Assembly: GCF_019429625.1 (NCBI RefSeq) | Contig: NZ_JAHXRW010000009.1 | Span: forward strand, 115,157 to 179,156 | From: Celeribacter sp. PS-C1 | GTDB lineage: Bacteria; Pseudomonadota; Alphaproteobacteria; Rhodobacterales; Rhodobacteraceae | Reading direction: 5' to 3' | DNA length: 64,000 nt | Shown here: piece by piece, positions 45,534 through 54,160 of the stretch | Layout of the letters: each line of letters begins with the position of its first letter | Numbering within the stretch: position 1 is the first letter of the stretch | The notes under the pieces: model-generated | Database searches by the model: none | Seen by the model: the letters and a program-made list of their open reading frames with translations, nothing else | What the model was told of the DNA's origin: nothing | Program-made: the position numbers and the translations under genes

Positions 45534-45947
45534 ATGTTTAAAACAATCGTCATCCCCGTTGATCTCGGCCATGTTGACCGTCTCGAAAAGGCTTTGAGTG
45601 TCGCAGGTGACCTTGCCGCACAATACGACTCTGCTGTGCATGTGGTGGGGGTCGCCCCCGAGACACCGCACGCCTTGGGGCATACACCAGCCGAATATAA
45701 GGCAGCGCTTGAGAAATTCGCTGCCGACCTGTCTGACCGTTACGGGCGGCCCGTCACACCCCATCCGGTGATCGCAACCGACTTGCGGATCGATCTTGAT
45801 GCGCTGCTTATGAAGGTCAGCGATGAGCTGAGCGCTGATTTGGTGGTCATGGCCAGCCATGTGCCGGGCTTTGCCGAATATATCTTTGGCTCGAACGCCG
45901 GCACGCTTGCATCGCACGCCAAGATGTCGGTGTTCGTGGTGCGATAA
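45534..45947 (+). CDS. Universal stress protein (UspA)
   Basis: A 137-residue UspA-fold protein. FKTIVIPVDLGHVDRLEKAL opens the domain and the ATP-binding-type ending GSNAGTLASHAKMSVFVVR closes it. It acts in the cytoplasm in stress survival. GGAGGAG lies just before the ATG. A 22-codon membrane microprotein gene follows 67 bp later. Confidence 0.88.
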   Translation: MFKTIVIPVDLGHVDRLEKALSVAGDLAAQYDSAVHVVGVAPETPHALGHTPAEYKAALEKFAADLSDRYGRPVTPHPVIATDLRIDLDALLMKVSDELSADLVVMASHVPGFAEYIFGSNAGTLASHAKMSVFVVR

Positions 45948-46014
45948 GGCCCGAGGGAACTTTTGGCCCGTCTCCTGTGTTGTGTCTCTAACTGAACACA
46001 TACGGAGAAGAGTC

Positions 46015-46083
46015 ATGAACTCCATCATCTACCTTGTTGGTCTCGTCGTGGTTGTTGGTGCGATCCTGAGCTTTGTCTTTTGA
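46015..46083 (+). CDS. 22-residue single-helix membrane microprotein
   Basis: ATG with GGAG 7 bp upstream, then MNSIIYLVGLVVVVGAILSF and a stop after 22 codons. Almost the whole chain is one hydrophobic helix. A strong terminator follows 30 bp later, which makes a genuine short transcript likely. Small one-helix proteins of this type occur in Rhodobacteraceae, but no function is known. Confidence 0.6.
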   Translation: MNSIIYLVGLVVVVGAILSFVF

Positions 46084-46112
46084 TCGTCGCCGACACGCGA
46101 CAGACAAGTCAG

Positions 46113-46148
46113 AAACACGCGCAGCAGTGATGCTCCGCGTGTTTTTGT
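46113..46148 (+). terminator. Terminator after microprotein
   Basis: AAACACGCG/CGCGTGTTT stem (46113-46121, 46136-46144) followed by TTG and TTT (TTTTTGTTT overall). Confidence 0.85.
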
Positions 46149-46195
46149 TTCGGGCATCGGCTTTGAAGCCTCGTCGGCTTTTTCATAAAATCCGA

Positions 46196-46474
46196 TCAAT
46201 AAAACTGAAACCGCCGCGCGGCCTCGAGGTCGTGTCTGGTGGTGGGATGCGGCAGAGTCTGGTGCTGGGCGCGTCCGGCCATCTTGCGCAGTTGGTGTTC
46301 TGTGAGGCCAAGATCGTCCCACAACCCCTCGGGCGGGAGCGTGTCGCCATCGCCTGCGCATTGATGCGGTTGGGGCAAGCGGCGCGACAGGTGGGGTCTG
46401 AACTTGGCGAAGAAGCCGGAGAGCGGCAGGGTGTGGGCGGAGAGATATGCCTTGAAAGGAAGTGTATATGTCAT
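46196..46474 (-). CDS. Small DUF1127-like protein (putative)
   Basis: A 92-residue frame that opens MTYTLPFKAYLSAHT and contains GLWDDLGLTEHQLRKMAG, which resembles the DUF1127 ending (DIGLTRADI). It runs divergently from the HxlR regulator gene, a common layout for a regulated partner. The ribosome site (AAAGG) is moderate. It may not be expressed. Confidence 0.5.
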   Translation of the reverse strand: MTYTLPFKAYLSAHTLPLSGFFAKFRPHLSRRLPQPHQCAGDGDTLPPEGLWDDLGLTEHQLRKMAGRAQHQTLPHPTTRHDLEAARRFQFY

Positions 46475-46644
46475 GTGTGCGGCCTTTCTCAGAGGCGCTC
46501 ATTTGTGGTTCTGAGCGTGTGGTCTGACTGTGCAACACGGTGGGGCAGGGTGCGTAGTGCAGGATGTGAACCACGCCCGATACAGATTCTGAACTGGTCT
46601 GACATCGGTGTTTTCGCCTAGCCTTGTGAGAAGAGGAGGCCGCC

Positions 46645-47352
46645 ATGTCGATCAAACCTTATGGGCTGATCTGTCCGATCACCAAAGCCTGCGAAATTCT
46701 GGAGCCGCGCTGGACCATCCCGATCCTGGCGGAGCTATGGTGCGGATCGACACGGTTCAACGACATCCGACGTGGCGTCGGTCATATCTCCCCCGGCCTC
46801 CTGTCGAAGCGGCTCAAAGAGTTGGAGGCGCTCGGTCTCGTCGAACGGGTTGAGGATCGGGCGCAAGGCACGGTGGACTACTTTCGAACCCCGATGGCGA
46901 TTGCTTTGGAGCCAGCGCTCAATGCCTTGGCAAACTGGTCACAAGAGTATGTGAAGGCGGAAACCGTTGTCTCCGGCGTCGATGTCGAGACCCTGATGTG
47001 GAAAATGCGGGAGCACATCGATCCGGCGCTCCTGCCACGAAAGCGCGTGGTGATCAGGTTTCATTTCAATGACGAGGGGCTCGAGTACGATACCTATTGG
47101 GCACTGATCCATGAGGAGGGGACAATTGAGATCTGTACTGAGATTCCGGATTTCGACGTGCATCTCTATGTCGAAACCACAAGTCCCTCGCTCACTGCGA
47201 TTCTTTTGGCCCGGACGTCGATCGAACGGGAGTTGGAGTCGGAGCGGCTATATCTGAGCGGAGACGCCAAATTGGCGCGCACGATGCCGGACTGGCTGAT
47301 CCAGACCGAATACATGTGTGAGAACCGTCTTGCCTATCGCGCGGCGGGTTAG
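46645..47352 (+). CDS. HxlR-family transcriptional regulator
   Basis: A 235-residue protein with an N-terminal HxlR winged helix (CPITKACEILEPRWTIPILAELWCGSTRFNDIRR...SPGLLSKRLKELEALGLVERV). A further 120-residue domain of the SCP2-like sterol-carrier type follows, which may bind a hydrophobic ligand. C10 in the HxlR signature could sense oxidants or aldehydes. GAGGAGG precedes the ATG. The divergent small gene is a possible target. Confidence 0.87.
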   Translation: MSIKPYGLICPITKACEILEPRWTIPILAELWCGSTRFNDIRRGVGHISPGLLSKRLKELEALGLVERVEDRAQGTVDYFRTPMAIALEPALNALANWSQEYVKAETVVSGVDVETLMWKMREHIDPALLPRKRVVIRFHFNDEGLEYDTYWALIHEEGTIEICTEIPDFDVHLYVETTSPSLTAILLARTSIERELESERLYLSGDAKLARTMPDWLIQTEYMCENRLAYRAAG

Positions 47353-47714
47353 CGTGGGTCCGGGTCTTCTGCGCCAGAAAGAGGCGACAACTCGCGCTCC
47401 AGAAACCGTTCCAGCCCGTCCAGATCAATCTCGTCGAATTGTCCAAAGCCCTGCATCCACACAGAGGCCGCGCGCATCGCGTCCGGCTCCAGCTTGCACC
47501 ACTTTACCCGCCCCCGCTTTTCCTGCGCGATGAGGCCTGCGCGGGTGAGGATTGTCAGGTGTTTGGACACCGCCGCCAAAGACATCTCGAAGGGGTCGGC
47601 CACGTCGGTGACCGCCATGTCGTCCTCCAACAGCATCGACAGGATGGCCCGACGGGTCGGGTCTCCAAGGGCTGCGAAGATGAGGTCGAGATCATGCGTC
47701 GGGGTGTTTGTCAT
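47349..47714 (-). CDS. ArsR-family transcriptional regulator
   Basis: A 121-residue ArsR/SmtB winged-helix protein: LDLIFAALGDPTRRAILSML then EMSLAAVSKHLTILTRAGLI as recognition helix. The usual metal-binding cysteines are lacking, so it belongs to the SdpR-like group. A perfect palindrome sits 32 bp upstream, consistent with autoregulation. ATG at 47714 is preferred over 47753. The partner gene (often an SRPBCC protein) is not adjacent. Confidence 0.87.
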   Translation of the reverse strand: MTNTPTHDLDLIFAALGDPTRRAILSMLLEDDMAVTDVADPFEMSLAAVSKHLTILTRAGLIAQEKRGRVKWCKLEPDAMRAASVWMQGFGQFDEIDLDGLERFLERELSPLSGAEDPDPR

Positions 47715-47745
47715 ATCTTGCCGATAGGCGCGCGGGCGAGTTTGG

Positions 47746-47761
47746 TCAACCATTTGGTTGA
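47746..47761. promoter_or_regulatory. ArsR-type operator TCAACCA-TT-TGGTTGA
   Basis: Seven-base perfect arms with a 2-base centre, 32-47 bp upstream of arsR and in the usual place for self-repression. Similar TCAACC/GGTTGA palindromes are seen for SdpR-like regulators. Confidence 0.6.
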
Positions 47762-47943
47762 ATAACGAAAACGCGAGCCTTTTGCGCTAACGGTGCCCTT
47801 TGTGGTGATCTTGTGTTTCCTATGGTGTTTAAACTCTAAATAAACTCAATGCCTTAACTGGTTTTCGAAAGGGTCAATTCCGCGTTGACTCTAAACCCTC
47901 CCCCGCATAGCTTGCCCGCAACTGACCGTAGGGGGCCTTTCAC

Positions 47944-48318
47944 ATGTCCGAACCGCATGATCCCGAGCGTTTGCGCGCTTTGGAAGAGCGGCTGACGAGG
48001 GTGAAAGAGGCGCAAAAGCCTAAAACCTCCCGCGGCGAAGAACACTTTTCTCAGGCGAACATGGCCTGGCGGATGGTGACGGAACTTGTGGCCGGTCTTC
48101 TGATCGGTTTCGGCATGGGATACGGGCTGGATAAGCTTTTGGGCACAATGCCCCTGTTTCTCGTGATCTTTATCGGATTTGGCCTCGCGGCCGGCGTCAA
48201 GACGATGATGCGCACCGCGCGGGACATTGAAAAACAACAGGTCGCTGAACAGAACGCGGCCGAAGATGACAACGCGGAGACGTCCGCAGGTACTGAGAGG
48301 GACAAACATGGCGACTGA
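47944..48318 (+). CDS. atpI: AtpZ/AtpI-like ATP synthase assembly protein
   Basis: A 124-residue protein: a charged N-terminus, two hydrophobic helices ([40 protein letters not shown]) and an acidic tail. Family members help assemble the c-ring or import magnesium. It is the first gene of the F0 operon and overlaps the atpB start by 11 bp. Confidence 0.9.
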   Translation: MSEPHDPERLRALEERLTRVKEAQKPKTSRGEEHFSQANMAWRMVTELVAGLLIGFGMGYGLDKLLGTMPLFLVIFIGFGLAAGVKTMMRTARDIEKQQVAEQNAAEDDNAETSAGTERDKHGD

Positions 48319-49063
48319 GGCTCACGGTTCGGAAAGCAGCCTGGTGTTTCACCCGATGGACCAGTTCAAGGTCACGCCGCTCTTTGGCGACGGGGCAGTG
48401 CATTGGTACACCATCACCAACGTGACGCTCTGGATGGCGATTTCCGTCATCGGCGTTATCCTTCTGCTGGTCGTCGGCTCCCGTGGCCGCGCCATCGTGC
48501 CGTCGAAAAGCCAGTCCATCGCGGAACTGACCTACGGCTTCGTTTACAAGATGATCGAGGACGTGACCGGCAAAGATGCCGTGAAATACTTCCCGTATGT
48601 GATGACGCTCTTCATCTTCATCGTTTTCTCGAACATGCTGGGCCTTTTGCCGCTCTCGTTCACCACGACCTCCCACATCGCCGTCACCGGCGTTCTGGCT
48701 CTCTTGGTGTTCCTCTTCGTGACCATCCTCGGTTTTGCGAAAAACGGCACCAAGTTCCTCGCTCTCTTCTGGGTCAGCTCCGCGCCGATGGCCGTGCGCC
48801 CGCTTCTCGCGGTGATCGAGTTGATCTCCTACTTCGTGCGTCCCGTCAGCCACTCCATCCGTCTTGCGGGTAACATGATGGCAGGTCACGCCGTGATCAA
48901 AGTTTTCGCCGGTTTCGCCGCTATCGCTGCGATCTCCCCGGTTTCCGTTCTGGCGATCACCGCCATGTACGGTCTCGAAATCCTCGTGGCCTTCATCCAG
49001 GCCTACGTGTTCACCATTCTGACCTGTGTCTATCTGAAAGACGCGCTGCACCCGGTCCACTAA
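48308..49063 (+). CDS. atpB: F0 ATP synthase subunit a
   Basis: A 251-residue membrane protein with five to six helices. The essential arginine lies in [14 protein letters not shown], and [15 protein letters not shown] near the end is a conserved helix. It forms the proton half-channels against the c-ring. ATG at 48308 follows GAGGGAC and overlaps atpI. atpE follows after 61 bp. Confidence 0.95.
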   Translation: MATEAHGSESSLVFHPMDQFKVTPLFGDGAVHWYTITNVTLWMAISVIGVILLLVVGSRGRAIVPSKSQSIAELTYGFVYKMIEDVTGKDAVKYFPYVMTLFIFIVFSNMLGLLPLSFTTTSHIAVTGVLALLVFLFVTILGFAKNGTKFLALFWVSSAPMAVRPLLAVIELISYFVRPVSHSIRLAGNMMAGHAVIKVFAGFAAIAAISPVSVLAITAMYGLEILVAFIQAYVFTILTCVYLKDALHPVH

Positions 49064-49124
49064 GACCGCAAGCACTCAGGTTCGAACTCAATTCCAGCCA
49101 ATTCCAACGTAAGGAGATACCACA

Positions 49125-49361
49125 ATGGAAGGCAATATCGCAGAACTCGGCAAATACATCGGTGTTGGTCTGACCGCTATCGGCATGGGCGGCGCAGCAA
49201 TGGGTGTGGGCAACGTTGCAGGTAACTACCTCTCCGGCGCTCTGCGCAACCCGTCCGCCGCTGCTTCGCAAACCGCGACGCTCTTCATCGGCATGGCCTT
49301 CGCAGAAGCTCTGGGGATCTTCTCGTTCCTCGTCGCTCTGCTCCTGATGTTCGCCGTCTGA
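49125..49361 (+). CDS. atpE: F0 ATP synthase subunit c
   Basis: A 78-residue two-helix proteolipid. The proton-binding carboxylate is E61 ([11 protein letters not shown]), and the polar loop is RNPSAAAS. It is made in many copies per enzyme; AAGGAGA gives a strong ribosome site, and hairpins follow the gene. Confidence 0.96.
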   Translation: MEGNIAELGKYIGVGLTAIGMGGAAMGVGNVAGNYLSGALRNPSAAASQTATLFIGMAFAEALGIFSFLVALLLMFAV

Positions 49362-49383
49362 TCCGACGCTCCATCCTTACGGC

Positions 49384-49444
49384 AGGGTGGGACTTTGTTT
49401 AGTCCCACCCTCGCGTAATATAGGGGTCTCTCCCTTTTGGGAGA
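49384..49444 (+). other. Tandem hairpins after atpE
   Basis: AGGGTGGGAC/GTCCCACCCT (49384-49393, 49402-49411) is a 10-bp stem. TCTCCC-TTTT-GGGAGA (49429-49444) follows. They lie between atpE and the b' gene and may limit read-through or protect the atpE message, so that c is made in excess. Confidence 0.65.
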
Positions 49445-49469
49445 CACAGGTCAGAGCCAGGAGGACAAG

Positions 49470-50006
49470 ATGGCAACCGAAACACACGGGGCAGAGGCCG
49501 CACACGGCGCCGCAGAAGCCGGCATGCCGCAGCTCGACTTCTCCACTTTCCCCAACCAGATTTTCTGGCTTCTGGTCACGCTCGTCGTGATCTATTTCGT
49601 GCTGTCCAAGATCGCCCTGCCGCGCATCTCCACGGTGCTCGCCGAGCGCTCCGGCACGATCATGAATGATATTTCCGCCGCTGAAGAGCTGAAGCTCAAA
49701 GCGAAAGAAGCGGAAGAGGCGTACAATGCTGCTCTGGCTGAAGCGAAAGCTCAAGCCCAGCAAATCGCCAATGAAACCCGTGCGGCCATTCAGGCTGATC
49801 TCGACGCTGCGACCGCCAAGGCCGATGCAGAGATCTCCGCGAAAGCCGCCGAATCCGAAAAAGCGATCGCTGATATCCGCGACGGAGCTTTGGAAAGCGT
49901 CAAAGACGTGGCCAAAGACACCGCCAAGGAAATCGTCGCCGCCATGGGCACCTCCGCCGATGCGCGTTCGATCACGGCCGCTGTCACCGCACGGATGAAA
50001 GGCTAA
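49470..50006 (+). CDS. atpF': F0 ATP synthase subunit b'
   Basis: A 178-residue stalk protein with one N-terminal helix ([21 protein letters not shown]) and a long Ala/Glu/Lys coiled coil. The two b-like genes (b' and b) form a heterodimeric peripheral stalk as in photosynthetic and related alphaproteobacteria. GAGGA precedes ATG at 49470; b follows 4 bp later. Confidence 0.93.
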   Translation: MATETHGAEAAHGAAEAGMPQLDFSTFPNQIFWLLVTLVVIYFVLSKIALPRISTVLAERSGTIMNDISAAEELKLKAKEAEEAYNAALAEAKAQAQQIANETRAAIQADLDAATAKADAEISAKAAESEKAIADIRDGALESVKDVAKDTAKEIVAAMGTSADARSITAAVTARMKG

Positions 50007-50010
50007 GGAC

Positions 50011-50568
50011 ATGAAAAAACTTTCTCTCCTCCTCGCCCTCACCGCTGCCAGCCCGGCCTTCGCGGCAACCGGTCCGTTCTTCTCGCTGAAGAACACCAAC
50101 TTCGTCGTGCTTCTGGGCTTCCTGGTCTTCATCGGTATTCTTCTGTGGAAGAAAGTGCCGTCGATGATCGGTGGCATGCTTGATAAGCGCGCAGAAGGCA
50201 TCAAGTCCGAGTTGGACGAAGCCCGTGCGCTGCGCGAAGAAGCTCAGTCAATCCTTGCCTCCTACGAGCGCAAGCAGCGAGAAGTTCAGGATCAGGCCGA
50301 CGCCATCGTCGCTCAGGCGAAGAAAGACGCAGAAGCTGCTGCGGTGAAAGCGAAAGAGGATCTGAAATCCTCCATCGCCCGCCGCCTCGCTGCTGCTGAA
50401 GAGCAAATCGGTGCTGCTGAAGCTGCCGCGATCCGTGAAGTTCGTAACACGGCTATTTCCGTCGCCGTTGCTGCTGCGACCGACGTGATTGCGAAGAACA
50501 TGACCGCTGCGGACGCCAATGCCCTGATCGACACGTCGATCGCCGAAGTTGGTGACAAACTGCACTAA
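50011..50568 (+). CDS. atpF: F0 ATP synthase subunit b
   Basis: A 185-residue stalk protein. It begins with a signal-like segment ([17 protein letters not shown]), then one transmembrane helix ([20 protein letters not shown]) and a coiled coil to the C-terminus. It pairs with b' to hold F1. It ends the operon; F1 genes are elsewhere, and a terminator follows. Confidence 0.94.
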   Translation: MKKLSLLLALTAASPAFAATGPFFSLKNTNFVVLLGFLVFIGILLWKKVPSMIGGMLDKRAEGIKSELDEARALREEAQSILASYERKQREVQDQADAIVAQAKKDAEAAAVKAKEDLKSSIARRLAAAEEQIGAAEAAAIREVRNTAISVAVAAATDVIAKNMTAADANALIDTSIAEVGDKLH

Positions 50569-50611
50569 GTCTTTGTGTGATCTCCTGACCGGATCAGACA
50601 GACCCTGATAG

Positions 50612-50641
50612 AAAGCCCCGCCAAATTGGCGGGGCTTTTTT
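50612..50641 (+). terminator. F0 operon terminator
   Basis: AAAGCCCCGCC/GGCGGGGCTTT, an 11-bp stem followed by a T-run, 43 bp after atpF. Confidence 0.92.
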
Positions 50642-50673
50642 AATTTGGTCTACGATGAAGACCCATCCGGGAA

Positions 50674-51444
50674 TTAACCGCGCGCCTGTTCGTGTTCGAA
50701 CCTGAGCTTTGCGATCTCTTCGTTGCGCTCGAACCGCTGCTGGTCCAAGAGCGCCTCTTCCACATAGTCGAGATGTCGAGTGACGGCGGCGCGGGCGGCC
50801 TCCGGATCGCGCGCTTGGAGCGCGTCGTGGATAGCGCGGTGTTGGTCCAAAAGCTGGGCGCGGTTGGTGCGCTGTTTGAACATCACAGAGCGGTTGTAGA
50901 ACACGCCCTCGCGCAACAGGTCGAACATTGAGCGCATCATGTGCAGCATGATGACGTTGTGCGACGCCTCGATGATCGACAGGTGAAACTCGGCGTCAAG
51001 TCGCGCTTCTTCGGTCGGATTGCGTTTCGGATGGGCGGCTTCCATCTTTTCAAAGATCGTTGCAATGACTTTCAAATCGGTGTCGGACGCCATCTTTGCG
51101 GCGCGTTCGGCGGCCAGCCCCTCCATGTCGCGGCGAAAGGCGATGTAGTCGAACACTGCTTCGTCGTGGCTTCCGAACAGTTTGACGAGAGCGGGGGAAA
51201 AGGCCGAGCCCAGGACATCGGCGACGAAGATGCCCGCATTGGCGCGCGTCTCCAACAGGCCCTTTTCGGTTAGTTCCGCCACAGCTTCGCGCACCGAGGG
51301 GCGTGATACGCCTAGCCGCTCCGCCAGATCACGCTCAGACGGAAGGCGTTCGCCGGGCCGCAAAATCCCGCGCAGGATCAAAAGCTCGACCTGACGCGCC
51401 ACGGAGGTGCTGAGTTTCTCGGGAGTGACTTTTTGAAAGGGCAT
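50674..51444 (-). CDS. FadR/GntR-family transcriptional regulator
   Basis: A 256-residue regulator with a GntR winged helix (LRPGERLPSERDLAERLGVSRPSVREAVAEL) and an all-helical FCD domain. The DxxxH-type metal ligands are visible in DAEFHLSIIEASHN and in TRHLDYVEEA. Members sense small organic acids (lactate, pyruvate, glucuronate). The target gene is not adjacent. An inverted repeat at 51463-51483 may be its own operator. Confidence 0.88.
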   Translation of the reverse strand: MPFQKVTPEKLSTSVARQVELLILRGILRPGERLPSERDLAERLGVSRPSVREAVAELTEKGLLETRANAGIFVADVLGSAFSPALVKLFGSHDEAVFDYIAFRRDMEGLAAERAAKMASDTDLKVIATIFEKMEAAHPKRNPTEEARLDAEFHLSIIEASHNVIMLHMMRSMFDLLREGVFYNRSVMFKQRTNRAQLLDQHRAIHDALQARDPEAARAAVTRHLDYVEEALLDQQRFERNEEIAKLRFEHEQARG

Positions 51445-51462
51445 GGGGATCTCGTGCTGTGA

Positions 51463-51483
51463 CTGGTCAAATTATATGACCAG
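51463..51483. promoter_or_regulatory. CTGGTC-N9-GACCAG inverted repeat
   Basis: Six-base arms directly upstream (19-39 bp) of the FadR-type gene. The TGGTC/GACCA half-sites are like those of GntR/FadR regulators, though the 9-base spacer is longer than usual. Confidence 0.5.
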
Positions 51484-51517
51484 ACCGCAAGGGGAGCCAC
51501 AGAAAAGGCTGCGCACG

Positions 51518-51545
51518 AAAAAGGCCGGGACATGCCCGGCCTTTC
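51518..51545. terminator. Terminator hairpin
   Basis: AAAGGCCGGG/CCCGGCCTTT stem just upstream of the OmpA lipoprotein stop; it has flanking A-run and T-run and serves the minus-strand lipoprotein gene. Confidence 0.8.
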
Positions 51546-51564
51546 GAAACATATGTGAGAGGGA

Positions 51565-52215
51565 TCAGGCCGACGTCGGCGTGATGACGATCTCGACGCG
51601 GCGGTTCTGCGCCTTGCCCTCAGGCGTAAGGTTGGTGGCGATCGGCTGATCTTCACCGCGGCCATAGGCATGCACACGGCCCGTGGCGACGCCATTGGCG
51701 GTCAGCACGGTCGCAACAGCGGTCGCGCGGCGGGTCGAGAGCTCTTGGTTATAAGTCGCGGATCCGGTGTTGTCGGTGTGGCCGACGATCTGAACGGTGG
51801 TGTTCGGATAATCCTGCAAGTTGTAAGCCAGTTTGCGCAGATCGGCCTGAAGCGACGGGACAACTACAGCGCTGTCGGTGGCAAACAGGATGTCCTGCGG
51901 CATGGTCACGATCAGCTGCGAACCGGTGTTGACGATCTTCACGTCGTCATTGCCGAGATCCTGACGCAGATCGGCGGCCTGTTGGTCCAGTCGCTGACCG
52001 ATGGCGCCACCCACGGCCCCGCCGATCATGGCGCCCACGGCAACCTTGGCAAGCTTGTCATTGTCGCCGGAGGTTGCGGCTGCGGTGATGCCGCCGAGAG
52101 CCGCACCGAGGGCGACGCCTTGGGTCGTTTTGGAATTCGGGTCGTAGCCGTCCATACAAGCGGTCAGGCCGAACGTGGCCACCAGCGGGATAGCGATATA
52201 AAGCGGGGATTTCAT
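51565..52215 (-). CDS. OmpA-family outer-membrane lipoprotein (YiaD-like)
   Basis: A 216-residue lipoprotein with signal peptidase II site LTAC (C20). A Gly-rich glycine-zipper segment follows (GVALGAALGGITAAAT, AVGAMIGGAVGGAIGQRL), then the OmpA peptidoglycan domain (DILFATDSAVVVPSL, VGHTDNTGSATYN, GRGEDQPIATNLTPEGKAQNRR). It links the outer membrane to the wall. GGAGGATC precedes the ATG. It is monocistronic, with terminator beyond the stop. Confidence 0.9.
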   Translation of the reverse strand: MKSPLYIAIPLVATFGLTACMDGYDPNSKTTQGVALGAALGGITAAATSGDNDKLAKVAVGAMIGGAVGGAIGQRLDQQAADLRQDLGNDDVKIVNTGSQLIVTMPQDILFATDSAVVVPSLQADLRKLAYNLQDYPNTTVQIVGHTDNTGSATYNQELSTRRATAVATVLTANGVATGRVHAYGRGEDQPIATNLTPEGKAQNRRVEIVITPTSA

Positions 52216-52294
52216 TTGGATCCTCCTTAAGAAACTGCTCTTGACGCTGGTTTTACCTGCGTCTCGCGCCTCTGGCACGGTGGATTTATCGCGA

Positions 52295-53197
52295 TCACGA
52301 AAATGTGGCGGGTTTTCGCTCAGAGGTGAGGGCGTCCGCTTTGAGGCTTTCATAGGCCAAAAGCGCGCGTTTGACCGGCAATCCCCAGTGATAGCCGCCC
52401 AAAGCCCCTGTTTTTCGCAGCACTCGATGGCAGGGGATGAGCCAACTCACAGGATTGTTCCCAACCGCCGTTCCAACCGCGCGCACAGCCTTTGGGTTGC
52501 CGATGGCGCGTGCGATGTCGGAGTAGGTCGTGACCTGTCCGGGCGGGATTGACAGGAGCGCTTCCCAGACCTTGATCTGAAACGGCCCGCCAATGAGGTG
52601 CAGTTTGGTTTCCCCGCCGCCAAGAGCGGCCTCCATAAAGGGCTGCACCGCCTCGGGGGCATGTTCGAAATTGGCGTTGGGCCAGCGTGCCGACAAGTCG
52701 GCATAAGCGTCTTGGTCCCTGCATTCTGAAGCAAAGGCAATGGCGCAAAGTCCGCGCGGTGTAGCCATGGCGAGGCTGCGGCCAAACGGCGTGTCGAACC
52801 AGCCGTATGAGATGGTGAGACCCTCGCCTTTGCGGGCATATTCGCCGGGGCTCATCGCCTCCCAGCGGACGAAGAGATCATGCAGCCGCCCCGTGCTTGA
52901 CATGCCTGTAGCTCCGGTTGTGTCCAAAAGACTGTGGTTTTGGGCGATCAGAGTTTTGGCGTGGCCCAGTGTCAGATATTGCTGGAACCGTTTCGGAGAC
53001 ACGCCGGCCCATTGGCTAAAGAGCTTTTGCAGATGATAGGGCGACATGCCCAGCTCGGCGGCCAGTGCGTCAAGGGACAGCGATTGGTCCGCTTGGTCCA
53101 AGATGTCGATGGCCCGGCGGACAACTTTGAAATGGTAACGATCTTCCAACGGTTCTGCCGTAGGGGCGGTTTCGAGATTTTGAGATTGCGCAGACAT
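52295..53197 (-). CDS. Ada-like bifunctional AraC HTH / O6-methylguanine-DNA methyltransferase
   Basis: A 300-residue protein. Residues about 20-120 are an AraC helix-turn-helix domain (LDALAAELGMSPYHLQKLFSQWAGVSPKRFQQYL). The C-terminal domain is a methyltransferase with active C256 (PCHRV) that takes a methyl or alkyl group from O6-guanine and is consumed. The Ada N-terminal Zn/phosphotriester domain is missing. ATG at 53197 follows GGAG. Probably alkylation-damage responsive. Confidence 0.9.
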   Translation of the reverse strand: MSAQSQNLETAPTAEPLEDRYHFKVVRRAIDILDQADQSLSLDALAAELGMSPYHLQKLFSQWAGVSPKRFQQYLTLGHAKTLIAQNHSLLDTTGATGMSSTGRLHDLFVRWEAMSPGEYARKGEGLTISYGWFDTPFGRSLAMATPRGLCAIAFASECRDQDAYADLSARWPNANFEHAPEAVQPFMEAALGGGETKLHLIGGPFQIKVWEALLSIPPGQVTTYSDIARAIGNPKAVRAVGTAVGNNPVSWLIPCHRVLRKTGALGGYHWGLPVKRALLAYESLKADALTSERKPATFS

Positions 53198-53286
53198 CGG
53201 GCGGGCTCCGGGCAAGGATCGGACGGACTATCAGTTAGGGAAAGACTATCTTGTCCCAAAGATATTGCCGACCCGAAACTTGCGGA

Positions 53287-53973
53287 TTACGCGGCCATGC
53301 GGCGCGCGGCGATGGCAGAGCGCGGTTGCAAGACCACGGCCTCGCCGGGCGCAAGCGTCACACGTGCCCGCCTCGCGCGGATCAAAGCAGGACCAAGCTT
53401 GGCGGTGATCTCTGCAGCCGGGCTTGGTCCCAGAGCGGAGAGAGTTGCCTCGTCGGGAAACAGGCTTTCGGTCCAGACGCCTTCGGTCAGGAGCAGCTGA
53501 TGGTCTGTCAACAATAGATGGCAATAGGCGTACTCCGGAACAGGCGGCGTGTAGTCGATTTCTGTGTCTGTCGCGAGATCGCGGGAGGGCACCAGCACTT
53601 CGTTTTCCGCGAAATGCAATTCGACCTGTGAAGAGCGCAAGAGGAGATGGTGACCGGGGGCGAGGATCAAGTCGCGCTCAGGTGTGCGTTTCCGAAAGGC
53701 ACCTGCATGGATGCGCAAGGGGGGCTGGAAGGAGGCATCCGTCACGGCACTGCGACCGACCCAAATCAGTGGCTGATAGCCGTCATCGTGTGTCAACAGC
53801 AGATCCCCGGGCCGTAGCCATTCGACGGGTTGCGGGCCCTCGCTGGTTTCAATCATTACGCCGGGGCCGAAGCCCGATAAGCCGTAGCTGGATGCGGCGT
53901 GCTTATGATCACTGACGTCTTGATTCATGAGCGCCGCGCCCGCGGTCTTGCCGTAAGTCGCAAAGGGGTCCAT
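53287..53973 (-). CDS. Hint-domain protein lacking the nucleophilic cysteine
   Basis: A 228-residue protein of the Rhodobacterales Hint_2 type. The entry motif normally reads CFTPGT-I..; here it is GFGPGVMIET (G34 in the Cys position). The conserved VEWLRPGDLLLTHDDGYQPLIWVG follows. Without the Cys, self-splicing or cleavage is unlikely, so it may be a binding domain. There is no signal peptide and the gene is monocistronic. Confidence 0.78.
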   Translation of the reverse strand: MDPFATYGKTAGAALMNQDVSDHKHAASSYGLSGFGPGVMIETSEGPQPVEWLRPGDLLLTHDDGYQPLIWVGRSAVTDASFQPPLRIHAGAFRKRTPERDLILAPGHHLLLRSSQVELHFAENEVLVPSRDLATDTEIDYTPPVPEYAYCHLLLTDHQLLLTEGVWTESLFPDEATLSALGPSPAAEITAKLGPALIRARRARVTLAPGEAVVLQPRSAIAARRMAA

Positions 53974-54160
53974 TCTCTTGTCCCGCTGAAAGATCTCAGC
54001 CTTGAGAATACAGCCAAGGGTTAAAGCGAGACTTAAATCGGACGGGCTTTTCTATGAAAAATGATGCGGATTTTCATCTTATTCTTGGAGAGTTTTATGA
54101 AAACTTGACGCATGTCAGGAACGGCTTGCCCCGATGTCCATGACAAGGCATTAGAACCCT

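Noticed and set aside
49429..49444. Second hairpin after atpE as a full terminator of the F0 operon
   Set aside because: Its T-run is in the loop and b'/b genes follow closely as part of the same operon.
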